DNA from: Brytella acorum
GTDB lineage: Bacteria > Pseudomonadota > Alphaproteobacteria > Acetobacterales > Acetobacteraceae
Length of the DNA: 47,623 bases
Direction: 5' to 3'
Assembly: GCF_029309905.1 (NCBI RefSeq)
Contig: NZ_JARBJP010000013.1
Span: 1-47,623 of the forward strand
The first letter of the stretch is position 1, and every line of letters starts with the position of its first letter. Shown piece after piece: positions 38,305 through 47,385 of this stretch. Below the pieces are notes generated by a model. The model was not told the origin of the DNA and searched no databases. It saw only the letters and a list, made by a program, of their open reading frames with translations. Position numbers and translations under genes: made by a program.

Positions 38305-38754
38305 ATGTTCAAAGAACGTATTTTTGATCTGTTCGAACAGTGCGTGATGACGACACTAAGCGCGATCATCATGTTGATCGCGAGCGTTTCCCTTCTTCAT
38401 CTCACCGTGTCGATCGTAGTAATGCTTGCCGATCGCGGAATAAACTCGACCACACCTGAGAACCTTCAAGCAGTTTTTGGAATGTTCTTTACAATTCTAA
38501 TTGCACTTGAATTCAAAAGATCATTTATTACGCCGTCAGCAGGAAAACAGCATGGCATTATTCGTATCGAGCCCATTCTCCTTATCGGCATATTGGCGAC
38601 CGTCAGAAAGTTTATCGTTCTCGATCTAAAAGAAATCGACTTCAACGAAATGCTTGGCCTTTCCGCCGCCATTCTTTCCTTAGGCCTGGTTTATTGGTTT
38701 ATACAGCCTCGATACCAACCGCAGCCTCCTGCTTTGCAATCAGACAATTTCTGA
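38305..38754 (+). CDS. PsiE-like inner-membrane protein
   Basis: 149 residues with four predicted membrane helices: about 15-45, 55-75, 90-110 and 117-135. The plan and the segments VFGMFFTILIALEFKRS and ILATVRKFIVLDLKEID match the phosphate-starvation-inducible PsiE family, whose function is not known. It follows kup by 150 bases, beyond a hairpin, and so may have its own promoter. The last 20 residues are proline and glutamine rich. Confidence 0.8.
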   Translation: MFKERIFDLFEQCVMTTLSAIIMLIASVSLLHLTVSIVVMLADRGINSTTPENLQAVFGMFFTILIALEFKRSFITPSAGKQHGIIRIEPILLIGILATVRKFIVLDLKEIDFNEMLGLSAAILSLGLVYWFIQPRYQPQPPALQSDNF

Positions 38755-39120
38755 GTTAATTCTGTCCACTAATCTAAACGCTTTCGTTCCGTTCTCTGAT
38801 CTTGGCGACTCAAAATGGAGAACGGATTATTATCGAGCATATCCGCGTGCAGCATCATGGATCGCAGACATCGGGGGAATATCTTTCAGACCAGATAATG
38901 TCGATCGAAGCTTCTACGCTCCTGCTAGGAGGCGATAATGATCCTATTAGTGGCATCGCCGCTGGGCATCGCCTATTGCCTAGTTTACCGAACTCCCACC
39001 TTTATCCAACCTTCATGTCAATAACTGCGAGGATCACGATCTCGCCCAAACTCACGCTGGAACTGTCGCGAAACTTATCGGGTATCATTTTGCGGACGCC
39101 TCGTGAGCGCTGGCAGCAAT
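38755..39120. other. Intergenic junction between potassium module and mobile segment
   Basis: 366 bases with no supported gene. The base composition rises sharply in G and C just to the right, so the boundary of the mobile segment probably lies here. No direct repeat marking an insertion end could be picked out by eye. Confidence 0.4.
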
Positions 39121-39552
39121 TTACATATCGTTTCCTCTTTTCTGCCCTGCGACATCCCTTACCCGATCATGTAGGAACCGCTGCCCCTTCGCCAGCCGCC
39201 GGACCAATACCTCGTTGAACCGGGCATACATCTCCGCGCCCCGATCCTTCGCGGCCTCGTTCTCGTTCGCCGGGATGGGAAGCTGGTGCCTCATCCAGGC
39301 ACGGGTATAGAGCGCGAACGCTTCCCCCAGCACGGCGACGGCCTCGTCCACATCGTCGATCCGCCGCCCGAGCCGGTCCAGGCGCTTCGACAGGGCCGCA
39401 TCCCGGCGTCCATCGTCCTCGCCGGACACGAGCGACAGCACCGCCGCCTCGATCACCGCCGATTTCGACACTTTCCGGCGCTCGGCCAGCGCCTCGACCT
39501 GCTTCAGCAGGCCCGGCTCGAAATATACGTTCATCCGCTGCCGTCTGACCAT
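39121..39552 (-). CDS. Ribbon-helix-helix (CopG-type) protein of the mobilisation region
   Basis: 143 residues from the ATG at 39552, with GGGAGC before it. The N-terminal MVRRQRMNVYFEPGLLKQVE and KVSKSAVIEAAVLSLVSG form a ribbon-helix-helix DNA-binding fold (residues about 6-45); the rest is charged helix, probably coiled coil. Genes of this kind next to relaxases bind the transfer origin or act as repressors. It lies 160 bases downstream of the relaxase on the same strand. Confidence 0.85.
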   Translation of the reverse strand: MVRRQRMNVYFEPGLLKQVEALAERRKVSKSAVIEAAVLSLVSGEDDGRRDAALSKRLDRLGRRIDDVDEAVAVLGEAFALYTRAWMRHQLPIPANENEAAKDRGAEMYARFNEVLVRRLAKGQRFLHDRVRDVAGQKRGNDM

Positions 39553-39714
39553 CGCCGTGCTCCCGATCTGGAGGTCCGATGACAGATTGACGCGGAATTT
39601 TTGTGGCGCAAACCCTTGTTCGATCGGCATCGTACGGGGGCGTAGCCTGGCGTAAAATTGGCGGCTTTTGTCGGTGTTTGTCTGCCTTCCGAAACGACTC
39701 GCGGGGGCATCCTG

Positions 39715-41827
39715 CTACAAGCCAAGCCCCCTGCCCCGACCCAGCTCCCACGAGATACCACCGTGCTCGTCCATGGAAATGGCCATCTCCTTCTGGCGCT
39801 GTTTCCCGATCTCCGGTCTCCAGGGCACCAGCGAGAATTCATGTCCGCTTTCCAGCACCGCGAAGCGCCCGCTGGCCAGATCGACCGGGCCTTTCAGCGT
39901 GCCCTGAATGGTCTCGAAGCGATCGAGCGGACGCCATAACTTCCCCCGCTTTTCGGCCATCACCTGTCCGACCCGTTCCACCTCCCGCCCTTCCAGCGTC
40001 GCCAGCAGGTTCCTGCGATAGCGGACCACGCCCTCCGGGGTGAGGCTGGCATCCCCACGGTCGATCAGGGCCTTTTGCCGTCTGGCCAGGGCATCGCCGA
40101 CTTCACCCCCGAACCCGGCCTCCACCCGGTCGTCGTCGCGTCTGGTCCCAGCCACCAGACGCCGGTCGAGCCAGGTCGCCCCGTCGGAACCGATCTGCAC
40201 CTCCAGATCGAAGGCCGAGAGCAGCCGCACCGTCGCCTTCGGGGCACGCGCCGCGTCATAAGCGATGGCCTTCTTCTGGAAGTCTTCCGGGATGCGCCAG
40301 CGGTCGGCCTCAAACCGTTCAACAATCCCCGCCCGACGCAGAGCTTCCAGACGGCGGACATGCCCCTTGATCAGGTCTTCCGGCGTGCCTTTGAGGTTCC
40401 AGCGGTCGAGCTGCATCTGTTCCAGATGGGTGGAGGGGCGATAGATCCCGTCCTCGGTATGGGCGAGGATCGCCCGATCGGACGGGCGCGGTTTGTCGAG
40501 GACAGGAGCTGCCGCGATCTCCACGATCGCGCTACGGGGGATGTCCTCCATCTGGGCTGGATCGAAACCGCGCAGATGATGCACCCGTCCGTCGATCCCA
40601 GCGACCACCAGCGACAGTTTCTCCCCGAGTTCGTCGGTCAGGTGCCGGTCCACCAGCCGCCCGGTGACCGGTTTTTCCGGAACCTCGCCATGGAAGCGGA
40701 AATGCGCGGGATCGCGCGTCGGCGCTGTGCCCTTGTCGCGCGCTTTCAGGGCGCGATGCATCTGCCGGGTAATTTCATCCCGTTCGCCGAGATTGCGCAG
40801 GCGTTCTTCCAGCCGGTCGTCGAGCGTCCACCGCCCCGGTTCCGTCTGGCTGGCCAGTCCCATGCGTTCCAGTTTGGTCAGACGTGACAGGCACAGCCGC
40901 CGGTCCACCAGATCGGACGATGCGACGTCGCTGCCAGGGCGCATGTCGAGGGAACCATCCTGCGCCTGCGCCAGCAGGGCACGGTCGATGCGGGTGAAGC
41001 GGTCGCGGTCGATCTCGGTTTCCAGCTTCTGCCGCTGCTCGATCTCGGACACGGGGCCGAGGTCCAGCGTGACAAAATTCAGACGCGCGTTCGCGCAGGC
41101 CGTGCGTGATATACCCGCCATCAATGACGAGATCCTTGCCCTGATCGTCTCGGCCATTGATAACGACATGGACATGGGGATGCGCGGTATTGAAATGGTT
41201 CACTGCCACCCAGTCCAGACGTGTGCCGAGATCGGCTTCCATCCGCGTCATCAGGTCGCGGGTGAAGTCCGTCAGATCCTCCATCCGGTCGGCATCTTCC
41301 GGCGAGACGATGAAGCGGAACTGATGCCGGTCCTCCGCAGCACGTTCGAGGAAGGTTTTCGCATCGGCACGGTCGGTCTCCGCGCCATACAGGACACCAC
41401 GCTCGCCGTCGCGGGAGGTGCCGTCACGCTGGATGTAACGCAGGTGGGCAGCGGCTCCTCCTCCCTTCCCGGCCTGACGCACCACACGCGCCTTCACGGT
41501 CACACGCCGGGCACCGGATAGCTGATGCCGCCAGCCGGCGATCCCGCGCGCCCGGACGAAGGACGCGCCACGCCCGCGACCCACCCCACGGGTGGAACCG
41601 GAACGCCCCGCGCTTCCCGCACGCGAGGCCGCACCCGACCCAACAGATGAACGGCGACCACTGCCGCCGCCCGACCCGCTGCCGCCCCTCTTTCCGGGGG
41701 ACAGGGATTGCCGCCGAACCTGTGTGCGGATGCCCGCCAGAAAGTCGGTGCGACCGCGCGCCGGACCGCCCTTCGAACGGAGGCGTCCAACTCTGGGGCG
41801 AAACGCGGTGTCGTCATCCTGCGCCAT
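39715..41827 (-). pseudogene. Relaxase/mobilisation nuclease (VirD2-like, DUF3363), frameshifted
   Basis: Reads as one relaxase of about 700 residues in two frames. The first half (from 41827) has a long Gly/Ser/Arg-rich leader, KGGGAAAHLRYIQRDGTSRD, and the metal-binding His triad His216, His218, His220 in HPHVHVVINGRD. At a run of four A (41074-41077 on the plus strand) the frame changes; removing one base joins GLRERASE to FVTLDLGPVSEIEQRQ and the long DUF3363 C-terminal domain down to 39715. Relaxases nick the transfer origin and lead one DNA strand into the recipient. The single-base homopolymer shift could be a sequencing artefact; both parts are otherwise well preserved. Confidence 0.85.
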
Positions 41828-42570
41828 GGCCAGACCTCGCGAAAACCAGGCTTTTCGGGGAACAGTGCCGTCAGAAACGGCGGGAAACCCTCACTCCTGA
41901 AAAATGACGGCTCATACGCCAGAAATCCAGAGTGCCTCCCGAACTTTCTCTAACCCCATGTGCAGACAGAGAAAACCGCAGGGCTGGACCGGCAGGAGTG
42001 CCACGTCCTTTAATCTTGCCCTCACGTTTTTTCGACTTTTCGGAATCCAGCACTCACTTCGGGATATCCGTGCCAAGGCCCGAAAATCTGCCATGACGCA
42101 CCTGCCGACACCAATCGAACGGGACGTCGAAACGCTGCACCGCGACCCGTCTTCGATGTCTCTTATGACGTGCCGAACACACGTCAAAACCATGCGCCTG
42201 ACCTGATCGAAAACGACCTCCGCACATCACGGGGGATTGCCAAACGGACGACACTTCCGGCGACGATAACCGATCGGTCAGCATGCGTTCGTCGCGCATC
42301 CGGGCCGACCGTCCAGCGCATGCGGACGGTGTTCCGGATGCGGGAAAACTCGTGCCACTCAACGCCACAATCGTTAGTAGAAGCGGTGTCCGAACACGTC
42401 CGAAGGTGAGAAAAATACACGCGGCGGCGCAGCCGGCACCTTCCGCTCGCGGCGCGAAGCGTCGCGTTGTCCCGGCACAAAACGGACGCGACAGGAGGAT
42501 GGACAAGCTGGCCGGAAAGAGAAGGGAAAGGCACGGGCCAACGTCGGTAAGCCAGACGCGGACAGCGCAC
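41828..42570. other. GC-rich stretch without a recognised gene
   Basis: 743 bases between the relaxase start and the end of the DUF2840 gene. Long open frames exist on both strands, but they are the result of high GC content and none gives a recognisable protein. In related mobile elements a TraF/S26-type signal peptidase gene is often found at this place; I could find no trace of it. Confidence 0.45.
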
Positions 42571-43051
42571 TCAATGCAACGCGCGACGACGCAGCCATGC
42601 CCGATGCCGTGCTTTGGTATAGGCATCGGGCTGCTGCCGGGCCTCCAGCCGATGGTGAAGTTGACACCAGTAATCGGGACTGACCTCTGTCGAGGTCGAT
42701 GTCCAGCGCCTCGACCACGTCGATCGCTTCCATTACACGCTGGACGCGCGGCCATGAATTCTGGTGCAGCAACACCTCGGCACCGGGCCGCACGCATGGG
42801 ACAGTCTGGTAGTCTTCGCCCGAACCCACCGTGCGCACGATGTCGATGTGCGATTCAACCGTGCCATACTCGTTGGCGGCCCAGCGCACGAAGGCGAACA
42901 CGCTGCCGGGCGCGAAGCTGAGCATGCGCCGCTGACGGTCAAGGATCGTGTCCGAGACAGGCCGCCCGAAGCGCAGCCAGCGTTCCACCTGCTTCTCGAT
43001 CCAGGTCAGTTCGACTGTCGTGATCAGGGCGAACGGATCCTCAGGCATCAC
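42571..43051 (-). pseudogene. DUF2840 protein, frameshifted near its C-terminus
   Basis: The start MMPEDPFALITTVELTWIEK and the core ILDRQRRMLSFAPGSVFAFV to VLLHQNSWPRVQRVMEAIDV match DUF2840, a family of unknown function encoded in alphaproteobacterial mobile elements beside relaxase and partition genes. Near 42680-42700 the frame shifts by one base, and the true C-terminus (EVSPDYWCQLHHRLEARQQP, then DAYTKARHRAWLRRRALH) is read in another frame to TGA at 42571. Repaired length would be about 160 residues. Confidence 0.75.
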
Positions 43052-43106
43052 GTCTGTTTCCTCTTCACGGCCGACGCTCCCGCCAGCACAGACTTTGCCG
43101 GGAGGA

Positions 43107-43136
43107 TGACGGCAATAAGAAGACTGCCGTCAGGGT
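43107..43136 (-). terminator. Hairpin at the end of the GNAT gene
   Basis: TGACGGCA and TGCCGTCA form a perfect 8-bp stem that includes the GNAT stop codon. No T run follows, so termination efficiency is doubtful. Confidence 0.45.
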
Positions 43137-43582
43137 AATCGCTTGAACAGGTAGATTGCCACCCCGCCGTTTCGGGCCTCTTCACGTTCGATTTCGTAAC
43201 CCAGTGATGCGTATAAGCGAAGATTTTCTTCGAACAGAGAGTTCGTATACAGGCGGACAATGCCTACACCGGCCTGGGCGGCCAGTTGCTCCGCATATGC
43301 AAGCATTTTTCTTCCATAGCCACGCTTCTGGAAGCGAGGATCAACGGCGACGTTTTCAATCAGAATGTCGTTTTCATGCTGGATTGTTTCGAGAAGCGCC
43401 ACCAAATCTGAACCAGCGAACAGAAGGTCTACCCGGTGGTCACGAATGAATGCGGCGTGGTCTGCCTTCATCGGGAGCGGTTCTCGCCCGATCACTGGCA
43501 CCCATTTGGCGTAAGCTGCTCTGGTAAGCGCTGCGACGGCCTCGGCATCGCTGATCGTCGCAACTCGAATCATCTCAGTCAT
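43130..43582 (-). CDS. GNAT-family N-acetyltransferase
   Basis: 150 residues of a single GNAT domain. The acetyl-CoA-binding motif A is NVAVDPRFQKRGYGRKMLAY (the RGYG pyrophosphate loop), followed by GVGIVRLYTNSLFEENLRLY and a short C-terminal strand ending AIYLFKRLP, as in small-molecule acetyltransferases. The substrate is unknown. It stands between the DUF2840 gene and the TIR module as cargo of the mobile segment. Confidence 0.93.
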   Translation of the reverse strand: MTEMIRVATISDAEAVAALTRAAYAKWVPVIGREPLPMKADHAAFIRDHRVDLLFAGSDLVALLETIQHENDILIENVAVDPRFQKRGYGRKMLAYAEQLAAQAGVGIVRLYTNSLFEENLRLYASLGYEIEREEARNGGVAIYLFKRLP

Positions 43583-43877
43583 ATTTTTATATGGTGAGTT
43601 CTAAAAACGAGCCAAACCACTCCAAACGACAACAAAGAGGGAACCGGAATGTTGTCTGGTCGGCGTGAGGGATTAGACAAGCAATCATTCGTGATGTCGA
43701 CGTTCATGCCATATACGCCTATTTTGGACTTTCAACCCTCAACTTTGACTTACTCAAAACGGCTGCGACGAACGATTTTGAAGGCTTTGAATAGCAAAAG
43801 GAAGACATATCACCACGAGAACCCTGATCCAAATGTCCAAAGTTAAGGTAATAACGTCTTCTTGTCTTTCAACTGGA
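43583..43877. other. AT-rich spacer between GNAT and TIR genes
   Basis: 295 bases. A 65-codon plus-strand frame at 43649-43846 has AGAGGG before it but gives no recognisable protein; it is left uncalled. The base composition is clearly lower in G and C than the relaxase region, marking the start of a segment of different origin. Confidence 0.4.
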
Positions 43878-44582
43878 CTAAGTTGCAACCAGCTCAGCGA
43901 TCTTAGCTGCAACTTCCGCCAATGACTCTTCGGCAGTGCTTAGCCCAGCCCGAGACGCTAGCAGAAGGCTGACCTTCTCCAATTCTTCGTATGTTGTTCC
44001 ATGTACGACGGGCACGAGCCTCTCACGCCGGAGGAGAGCCGAAAGCTCTTTGTCGGCGACACCTTCTGCGGGAAGGCGACGCAACATGGCAGGCGTAACT
44101 AGTACTATACCGATGCGAGAATTCACCAAACCCTTATCAATTGCCCGCATCATAGGCACGCCGAGGCCAAGGTCTTTCTCGCTGAACCATACACGAACGC
44201 CGCGTTTTTCAAGTAGGTCATGAAGGTCTTTTGCGGCCCCCTGACGGTCATCCCACGCGTGGCACAGAAAAACATCTCTAAGATCAGGTTGCGAGATCGC
44301 GAGGTTTTCGACAGATTCACGGATAGGAGTAAGTGCCCTTACTTCTTCAGGTGCGTACCACACTCCCGAACTCGGTGTAGACCATCGTGGCTTTGAACTA
44401 TGCCGCGCCGAACTACCGGTGCTCCGGCTCCCGGAAGGAGAAGGCCGATAGCTGCCATAGTCACTGTAACTACTGTAGCCACCATATCCCCGTGAACTAC
44501 TGTATCGCCCTCCGCAAGCAGGGCAGTCAGCCGCCGCCGCAGCCGAGCGATGTCCCCTTACCGGTGCAGTACATTGGGCCAT
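43878..44582 (-). CDS. Zinc-ribbon/TIR-domain protein, probable defence effector
   Basis: 234 residues. The N-terminus has four possible zinc ligands: Cys4, His11, Cys20 and Cys23 (CTAPVRGHRS, then CPACG). A low-complexity linker rich in Ser, Tyr and Gly (residues 26-62) leads to a TIR domain from about 103: DVFLCHAWDDRQGAAKDLHD, VRVWFSEKDLGLGVPMMRAI and DKGLVNSRIGIVLVTPAML. Bacterial TIR domains usually cleave or cyclise NAD+ in antiphage systems; activity here is inferred from family only, and I have not assigned a catalytic Glu. AAGGGAG before the ATG fixes the start. It lies 104 bases downstream of an unrecognised gene on the same strand. Confidence 0.85.
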   Translation of the reverse strand: MAQCTAPVRGHRSAAAAADCPACGGRYSSSRGYGGYSSYSDYGSYRPSPSGSRSTGSSARHSSKPRWSTPSSGVWYAPEEVRALTPIRESVENLAISQPDLRDVFLCHAWDDRQGAAKDLHDLLEKRGVRVWFSEKDLGLGVPMMRAIDKGLVNSRIGIVLVTPAMLRRLPAEGVADKELSALLRRERLVPVVHGTTYEELEKVSLLLASRAGLSTAEESLAEVAAKIAELVAT

Positions 44583-44686
44583 GTATTCTCCCTTCTTGTC
44601 GGCTTTTCTGCCAGAAATTTAAAATAATTATATTCTCACTACGTCCAACGTAAGCAATGCATTTGTCCCGGATTATTCCCGGCAAA

Positions 44687-45724
44687 TCAGCGACGGCGCC
44701 GCTTCGATCTATAACCACTGCGCCGCCGCCGTAAGCCGCGCTCAAAAAGCTTATCATGCAGTAGCGATGTAAATCGATCTTGCCATCCATCAGCATGCAC
44801 CACGCGATCAAAATGTGCGTCCTGATCGCGGAGAAGATCAAGTCGGGACCGTTGGGATGCTTCGTCCCAATCCTGATAAAGTAAATAGATTGCATTACCG
44901 TATTTGAGGTTCTCGAACACGACTAAATTGTCAGCGAACTTTGCGCCGAAATATGAGCCAAAGCCACCCTGGCCCCGAATGTAAGCTTTCGGCTCGAAGC
45001 CCTCGAACAATCGCACCCGCTCGCGAACATGTTTCTCGAAGTCAGGAGCGTTCGTCGGATGCGCCGATCCCAACAAGCGAGCAACAACTTCGTCAGCAGT
45101 CCCCGGTGGAAAAATCTGCCAGTCAAGCGTGATGGTTGAGAGGTATTCTTCCCGTTTGGCGTCGCTCGCGAATACGCCAGTGACGCCCGTATTCTCTTGC
45201 AGAACATTGACCGCCCAGAGCAGCATCAACTCGAACTCGGCCATACTGCGGCTCAGCATGGGCGCGAGCGCAAATATGATCACCACCTCCTCACCACCTT
45301 TATCTTGAAGCACACTTGCTTCGATGGTCATGCCCTGCGGCTCAAAAATTTGGTGTTGGTAGACGTCTTTCGTCCAAGAACGCATCGTCCAGCCGTTGCG
45401 CGCGCCGTCACCAAAATTAGGTGATTCGAAGGTCCATGTTTTCTGGACCATCGGCCAATCTTCGCGCTTGCGGTCCCAGCCATGAGCGTTTCGCTCAGAC
45501 CACTTTCCAGCGTCGGCAGGCGGTTGGGTCGGACCTGCGGCGATGACGGAAGAACCGTCTATGCTCAATCCAACGTGGCTATATTGCCCTGTCTCAATAT
45601 CCCTGCGCTTGATCTTCTTGGTCGCGGCAACGACGATGAGATCGCTGTCAATGTTATTCAGTGCATTCTGCACAAACAGAGGAATTTGACGGTAATTGCT
45701 CTTCCAAGGAAAACGCTTTGCCAC
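44687..45724 (-). CDS. Unrecognised 345-residue protein, upstream partner of the TIR gene
   Basis: Not recognised. The GTG at 45724 is chosen because AAGGGG lies about ten bases before it; the ATG at 45754 has no ribosome binding site and would add ten residues. The protein has no cysteine, no signal peptide and no membrane helix apart from a hydrophobic stretch near the middle (EEVVIIFALAPMLS). YSHVGLSIDGSSVIAAGPTQ near residue 50 faintly recalls the His strand of permuted NlpC/P60 enzymes, but the catalytic Cys is missing. The C-terminus is very basic (RGLRRRRSGYRSKRRRR), suggesting nucleic-acid or membrane binding. Its only same-strand neighbour is the TIR gene, so it may be the sensor or regulator of a two-gene defence module. 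Confidence 0.7.
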   Translation of the reverse strand: MAKRFPWKSNYRQIPLFVQNALNNIDSDLIVVAATKKIKRRDIETGQYSHVGLSIDGSSVIAAGPTQPPADAGKWSERNAHGWDRKREDWPMVQKTWTFESPNFGDGARNGWTMRSWTKDVYQHQIFEPQGMTIEASVLQDKGGEEVVIIFALAPMLSRSMAEFELMLLWAVNVLQENTGVTGVFASDAKREEYLSTITLDWQIFPPGTADEVVARLLGSAHPTNAPDFEKHVRERVRLFEGFEPKAYIRGQGGFGSYFGAKFADNLVVFENLKYGNAIYLLYQDWDEASQRSRLDLLRDQDAHFDRVVHADGWQDRFTSLLHDKLFERGLRRRRSGYRSKRRRR

Positions 45725-45754
45725 CCTTGATCCCCTTGCTGCGATGTAGAACAT

Positions 45755-46384
45755 ATAGGGATCGAGAATGCGCGAACAAGAGCCGCATGAAAATACTTTT
45801 CAAGTATTATGTAAATAATCAGCGCAAGCAGAGGCACCGATCAATGCAATGCGGTCGCTCGATCCACTGAACGCTACTAACCACATGCGATCGCCGGAAT
45901 GGCTCGCAGGGGCTTGGCTACACGCTCGAGTCCCTTTCCACGATATACGCGATGAGAGAATGTGCTACATTTTTGCTAATCTCCTGCCAATGTAAATCGC
46001 ACGTGGATCCTGCGGAAATGTCGGCTCTTTCCCTTATCTATACTGAAGTTAAAGCAACCGGAATCGGTTCATCTATGCATAAATTTTGAACTAATGACAT
46101 CCGCTATGATGACTAGGCTTGAGGCCTACTACTCATGTCTGGAATGAGGGCAGAAACTGCTCTTACAACAAAGTAGACGAATCGTTCCCCCTGAATTAAT
46201 TATTCACCAACTTGTGATTTCTCGTTTTTCTTACAAAACACCGCCACGTGTACGCCTGACTACGCCCCAGTACGCAGCACCTAACGTACGCCGACAATCC
46301 ATTGAAATGGCTTAATTTTTTCGGTTGCACGGCGTCTTTCCGCACGTGATGCTGCTGTCCTCTCCAAACGGAAAGGGCTGCACG
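45755..46384. promoter_or_regulatory. AT-rich divergent region with dyad and 10-bp-phased repeats
   Basis: 630 bases with no supported gene. AATACTT-TTC-AAGTATT at 45792-45808 is a 7-bp dyad about 70 bases before the 345-residue gene, where an operator would lie. At the right end, TACGC occurs at 46251, 46261, 46271 and 46287, the first three exactly ten bases apart and the first, second and fourth as TACGCC. The last lies about 100 bases before the small gene at 46385. Confidence 0.45.
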
Positions 46385-46645
46385 ATGACGGACGAAAACC
46401 GCATATCGAACGCCGGACCGAAATCTCCGGCCAACGATAACAAACCCACGGATACTGTCCAGTCCGCCCTTCCAGATCCGGCCATGAAGGCGCGAACGGA
46501 TGCATTGATCCTCATCCTGGCGCGCCTGCTGGGACGGCAGATCGCCCGCGAGGAATTCGAACGGCGGATAGGTCAGATTGACGCCGCCAACGACAACGCT
46601 TCGTCAGACCGAGGAGCAGCCAGTCGGAAGGAACCTGATGAATGA
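46385..46645 (+). CDS. Small hydrophilic protein near the recombinase
   Basis: 86 residues from ATG 46385, with AAAGGG before it. It is charged and rich in Asn, Asp and Ala (SPANDNKPTD, AANDNASSD), with one helix DALILILARLLGRQIAREEF near the middle. Similar short proteins are known to me next to serine recombinases in alphaproteobacterial mobile elements; the function is unknown. It may be an excision partner, but nothing in the sequence proves it. Confidence 0.65.
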   Translation: MTDENRISNAGPKSPANDNKPTDTVQSALPDPAMKARTDALILILARLLGRQIAREEFERRIGQIDAANDNASSDRGAASRKEPDE

Positions 46646-46752
46646 TGCCAGTCCCATCCAAGGCACCACTTCAGGCAGGCCGGGATCACCTGTTTTGCGC
46701 TTCCCATATTCGTACAAATGTATTACATTTGTCTTGCAATCAGGAGGAAGCC

Positions 46753-47016
46753 ATGTCCGCCGTGACGTTCCGTGTCGATGACACCCTCAAGGCCGCCGCT
46801 GTCGCGAAGCTGTCGGCGCAAGGCATGTCCCTGTCCGACGTGCTGCGCGATACCCTGGCCTATATCGCCGAGACCGGCCAGCCGCCGGTCAAGCGGCGGC
46901 TTGTGACCGACGAAGATGCAAGGCTGATCGAAATCGTCCGCGAACGCCTCGCCAATCCCGCCCCCCGCCACCGCATGACGCTGGCAGAACTCAAGGCCCG
47001 CCATCCCGATGACTGA
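46753..47016 (+). CDS. RelB/DinJ-type antitoxin
   Basis: 87 residues. The start is fixed by AGGAGGAAG before ATG 46753. The N-terminal FRVDDTLKAAAVAKLSAQGM, then SLSDVLRDTLAYIAET, is the ribbon-helix-helix of RelB/DinJ antitoxins, which bind the operon promoter; the C-terminal half would wrap round the toxin. It overlaps the toxin gene by eight bases. Confidence 0.9.
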   Translation: MSAVTFRVDDTLKAAAVAKLSAQGMSLSDVLRDTLAYIAETGQPPVKRRLVTDEDARLIEIVRERLANPAPRHRMTLAELKARHPDD

Positions 47017-47353
47017 ATACGCGATCGAATTTGATGATCGCGCACTTCGGGAATGGGACGGGCTGGACGGCAGCATTCGCAGGAAATTCGAGAAAAAGCT
47101 CGAAAAACTGGTTCTGAACCCGCATTCTCCCGGCAACGAACTGCACGGCGATCTCGCCGGATTTTACAAGATCAAGCTGCGCCAGGACGGCTATCGCCTC
47201 GTCTATCAGGTCGTGGAACAGCGGATCGTCATCTTCGTCATCGCGGTGGGACATCGCGAGGATAATGAAATCTACACGGCGGCAACCGGGCGCGTCCCGG
47301 AGACGCCAGCCGATCGGACAAAGCCATCCAGCGGTAAACGTCGCATAAGGTAA
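47009..47353 (+). CDS. RelE/ParE-family toxin
   Basis: 114 residues. The fold signatures are YAIEFDDRALREWDGLDG at the start, GNELHGDLAGFYKIKLRQDG in the middle and YRLVYQVVEQRIVIFVIAVG with HRED after it. RelE toxins cut mRNA in the ribosome; the basic residues expected in the site (Lys, Arg in KIKLRQDGYR) are present. The last 25 residues are a hydrophilic tail longer than usual. It overlaps the antitoxin gene, the normal order of relBE operons, and probably stabilises the mobile element. Confidence 0.92.
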   Translation: MTEYAIEFDDRALREWDGLDGSIRRKFEKKLEKLVLNPHSPGNELHGDLAGFYKIKLRQDGYRLVYQVVEQRIVIFVIAVGHREDNEIYTAATGRVPETPADRTKPSSGKRRIR

Positions 47354-47385
47354 ACCGTACGAAATCATTTGCCAGGAGTTTCGCC

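Noticed and set aside
38802-39218. 138-codon plus-strand frame after the PsiE-like gene
   Set aside because: It runs into the RHH gene on the other strand, and its translation resembles nothing known.
42054-42797. Long minus-strand frame of 247 codons
   Set aside because: It overlaps the DUF2840 gene in another frame, and high GC content produces such frames on both strands; no domain is visible.
43649-43846. 65-codon plus-strand frame with a possible ribosome binding site
   Set aside because: The translation is not recognisable and there is no supporting context; it is mentioned only as part of the spacer.
44687-45724. NlpC/P60-like peptidase call for the TIR partner
   Set aside because: Only one strand motif is similar, and the protein has no cysteine, so the catalytic residue is absent.
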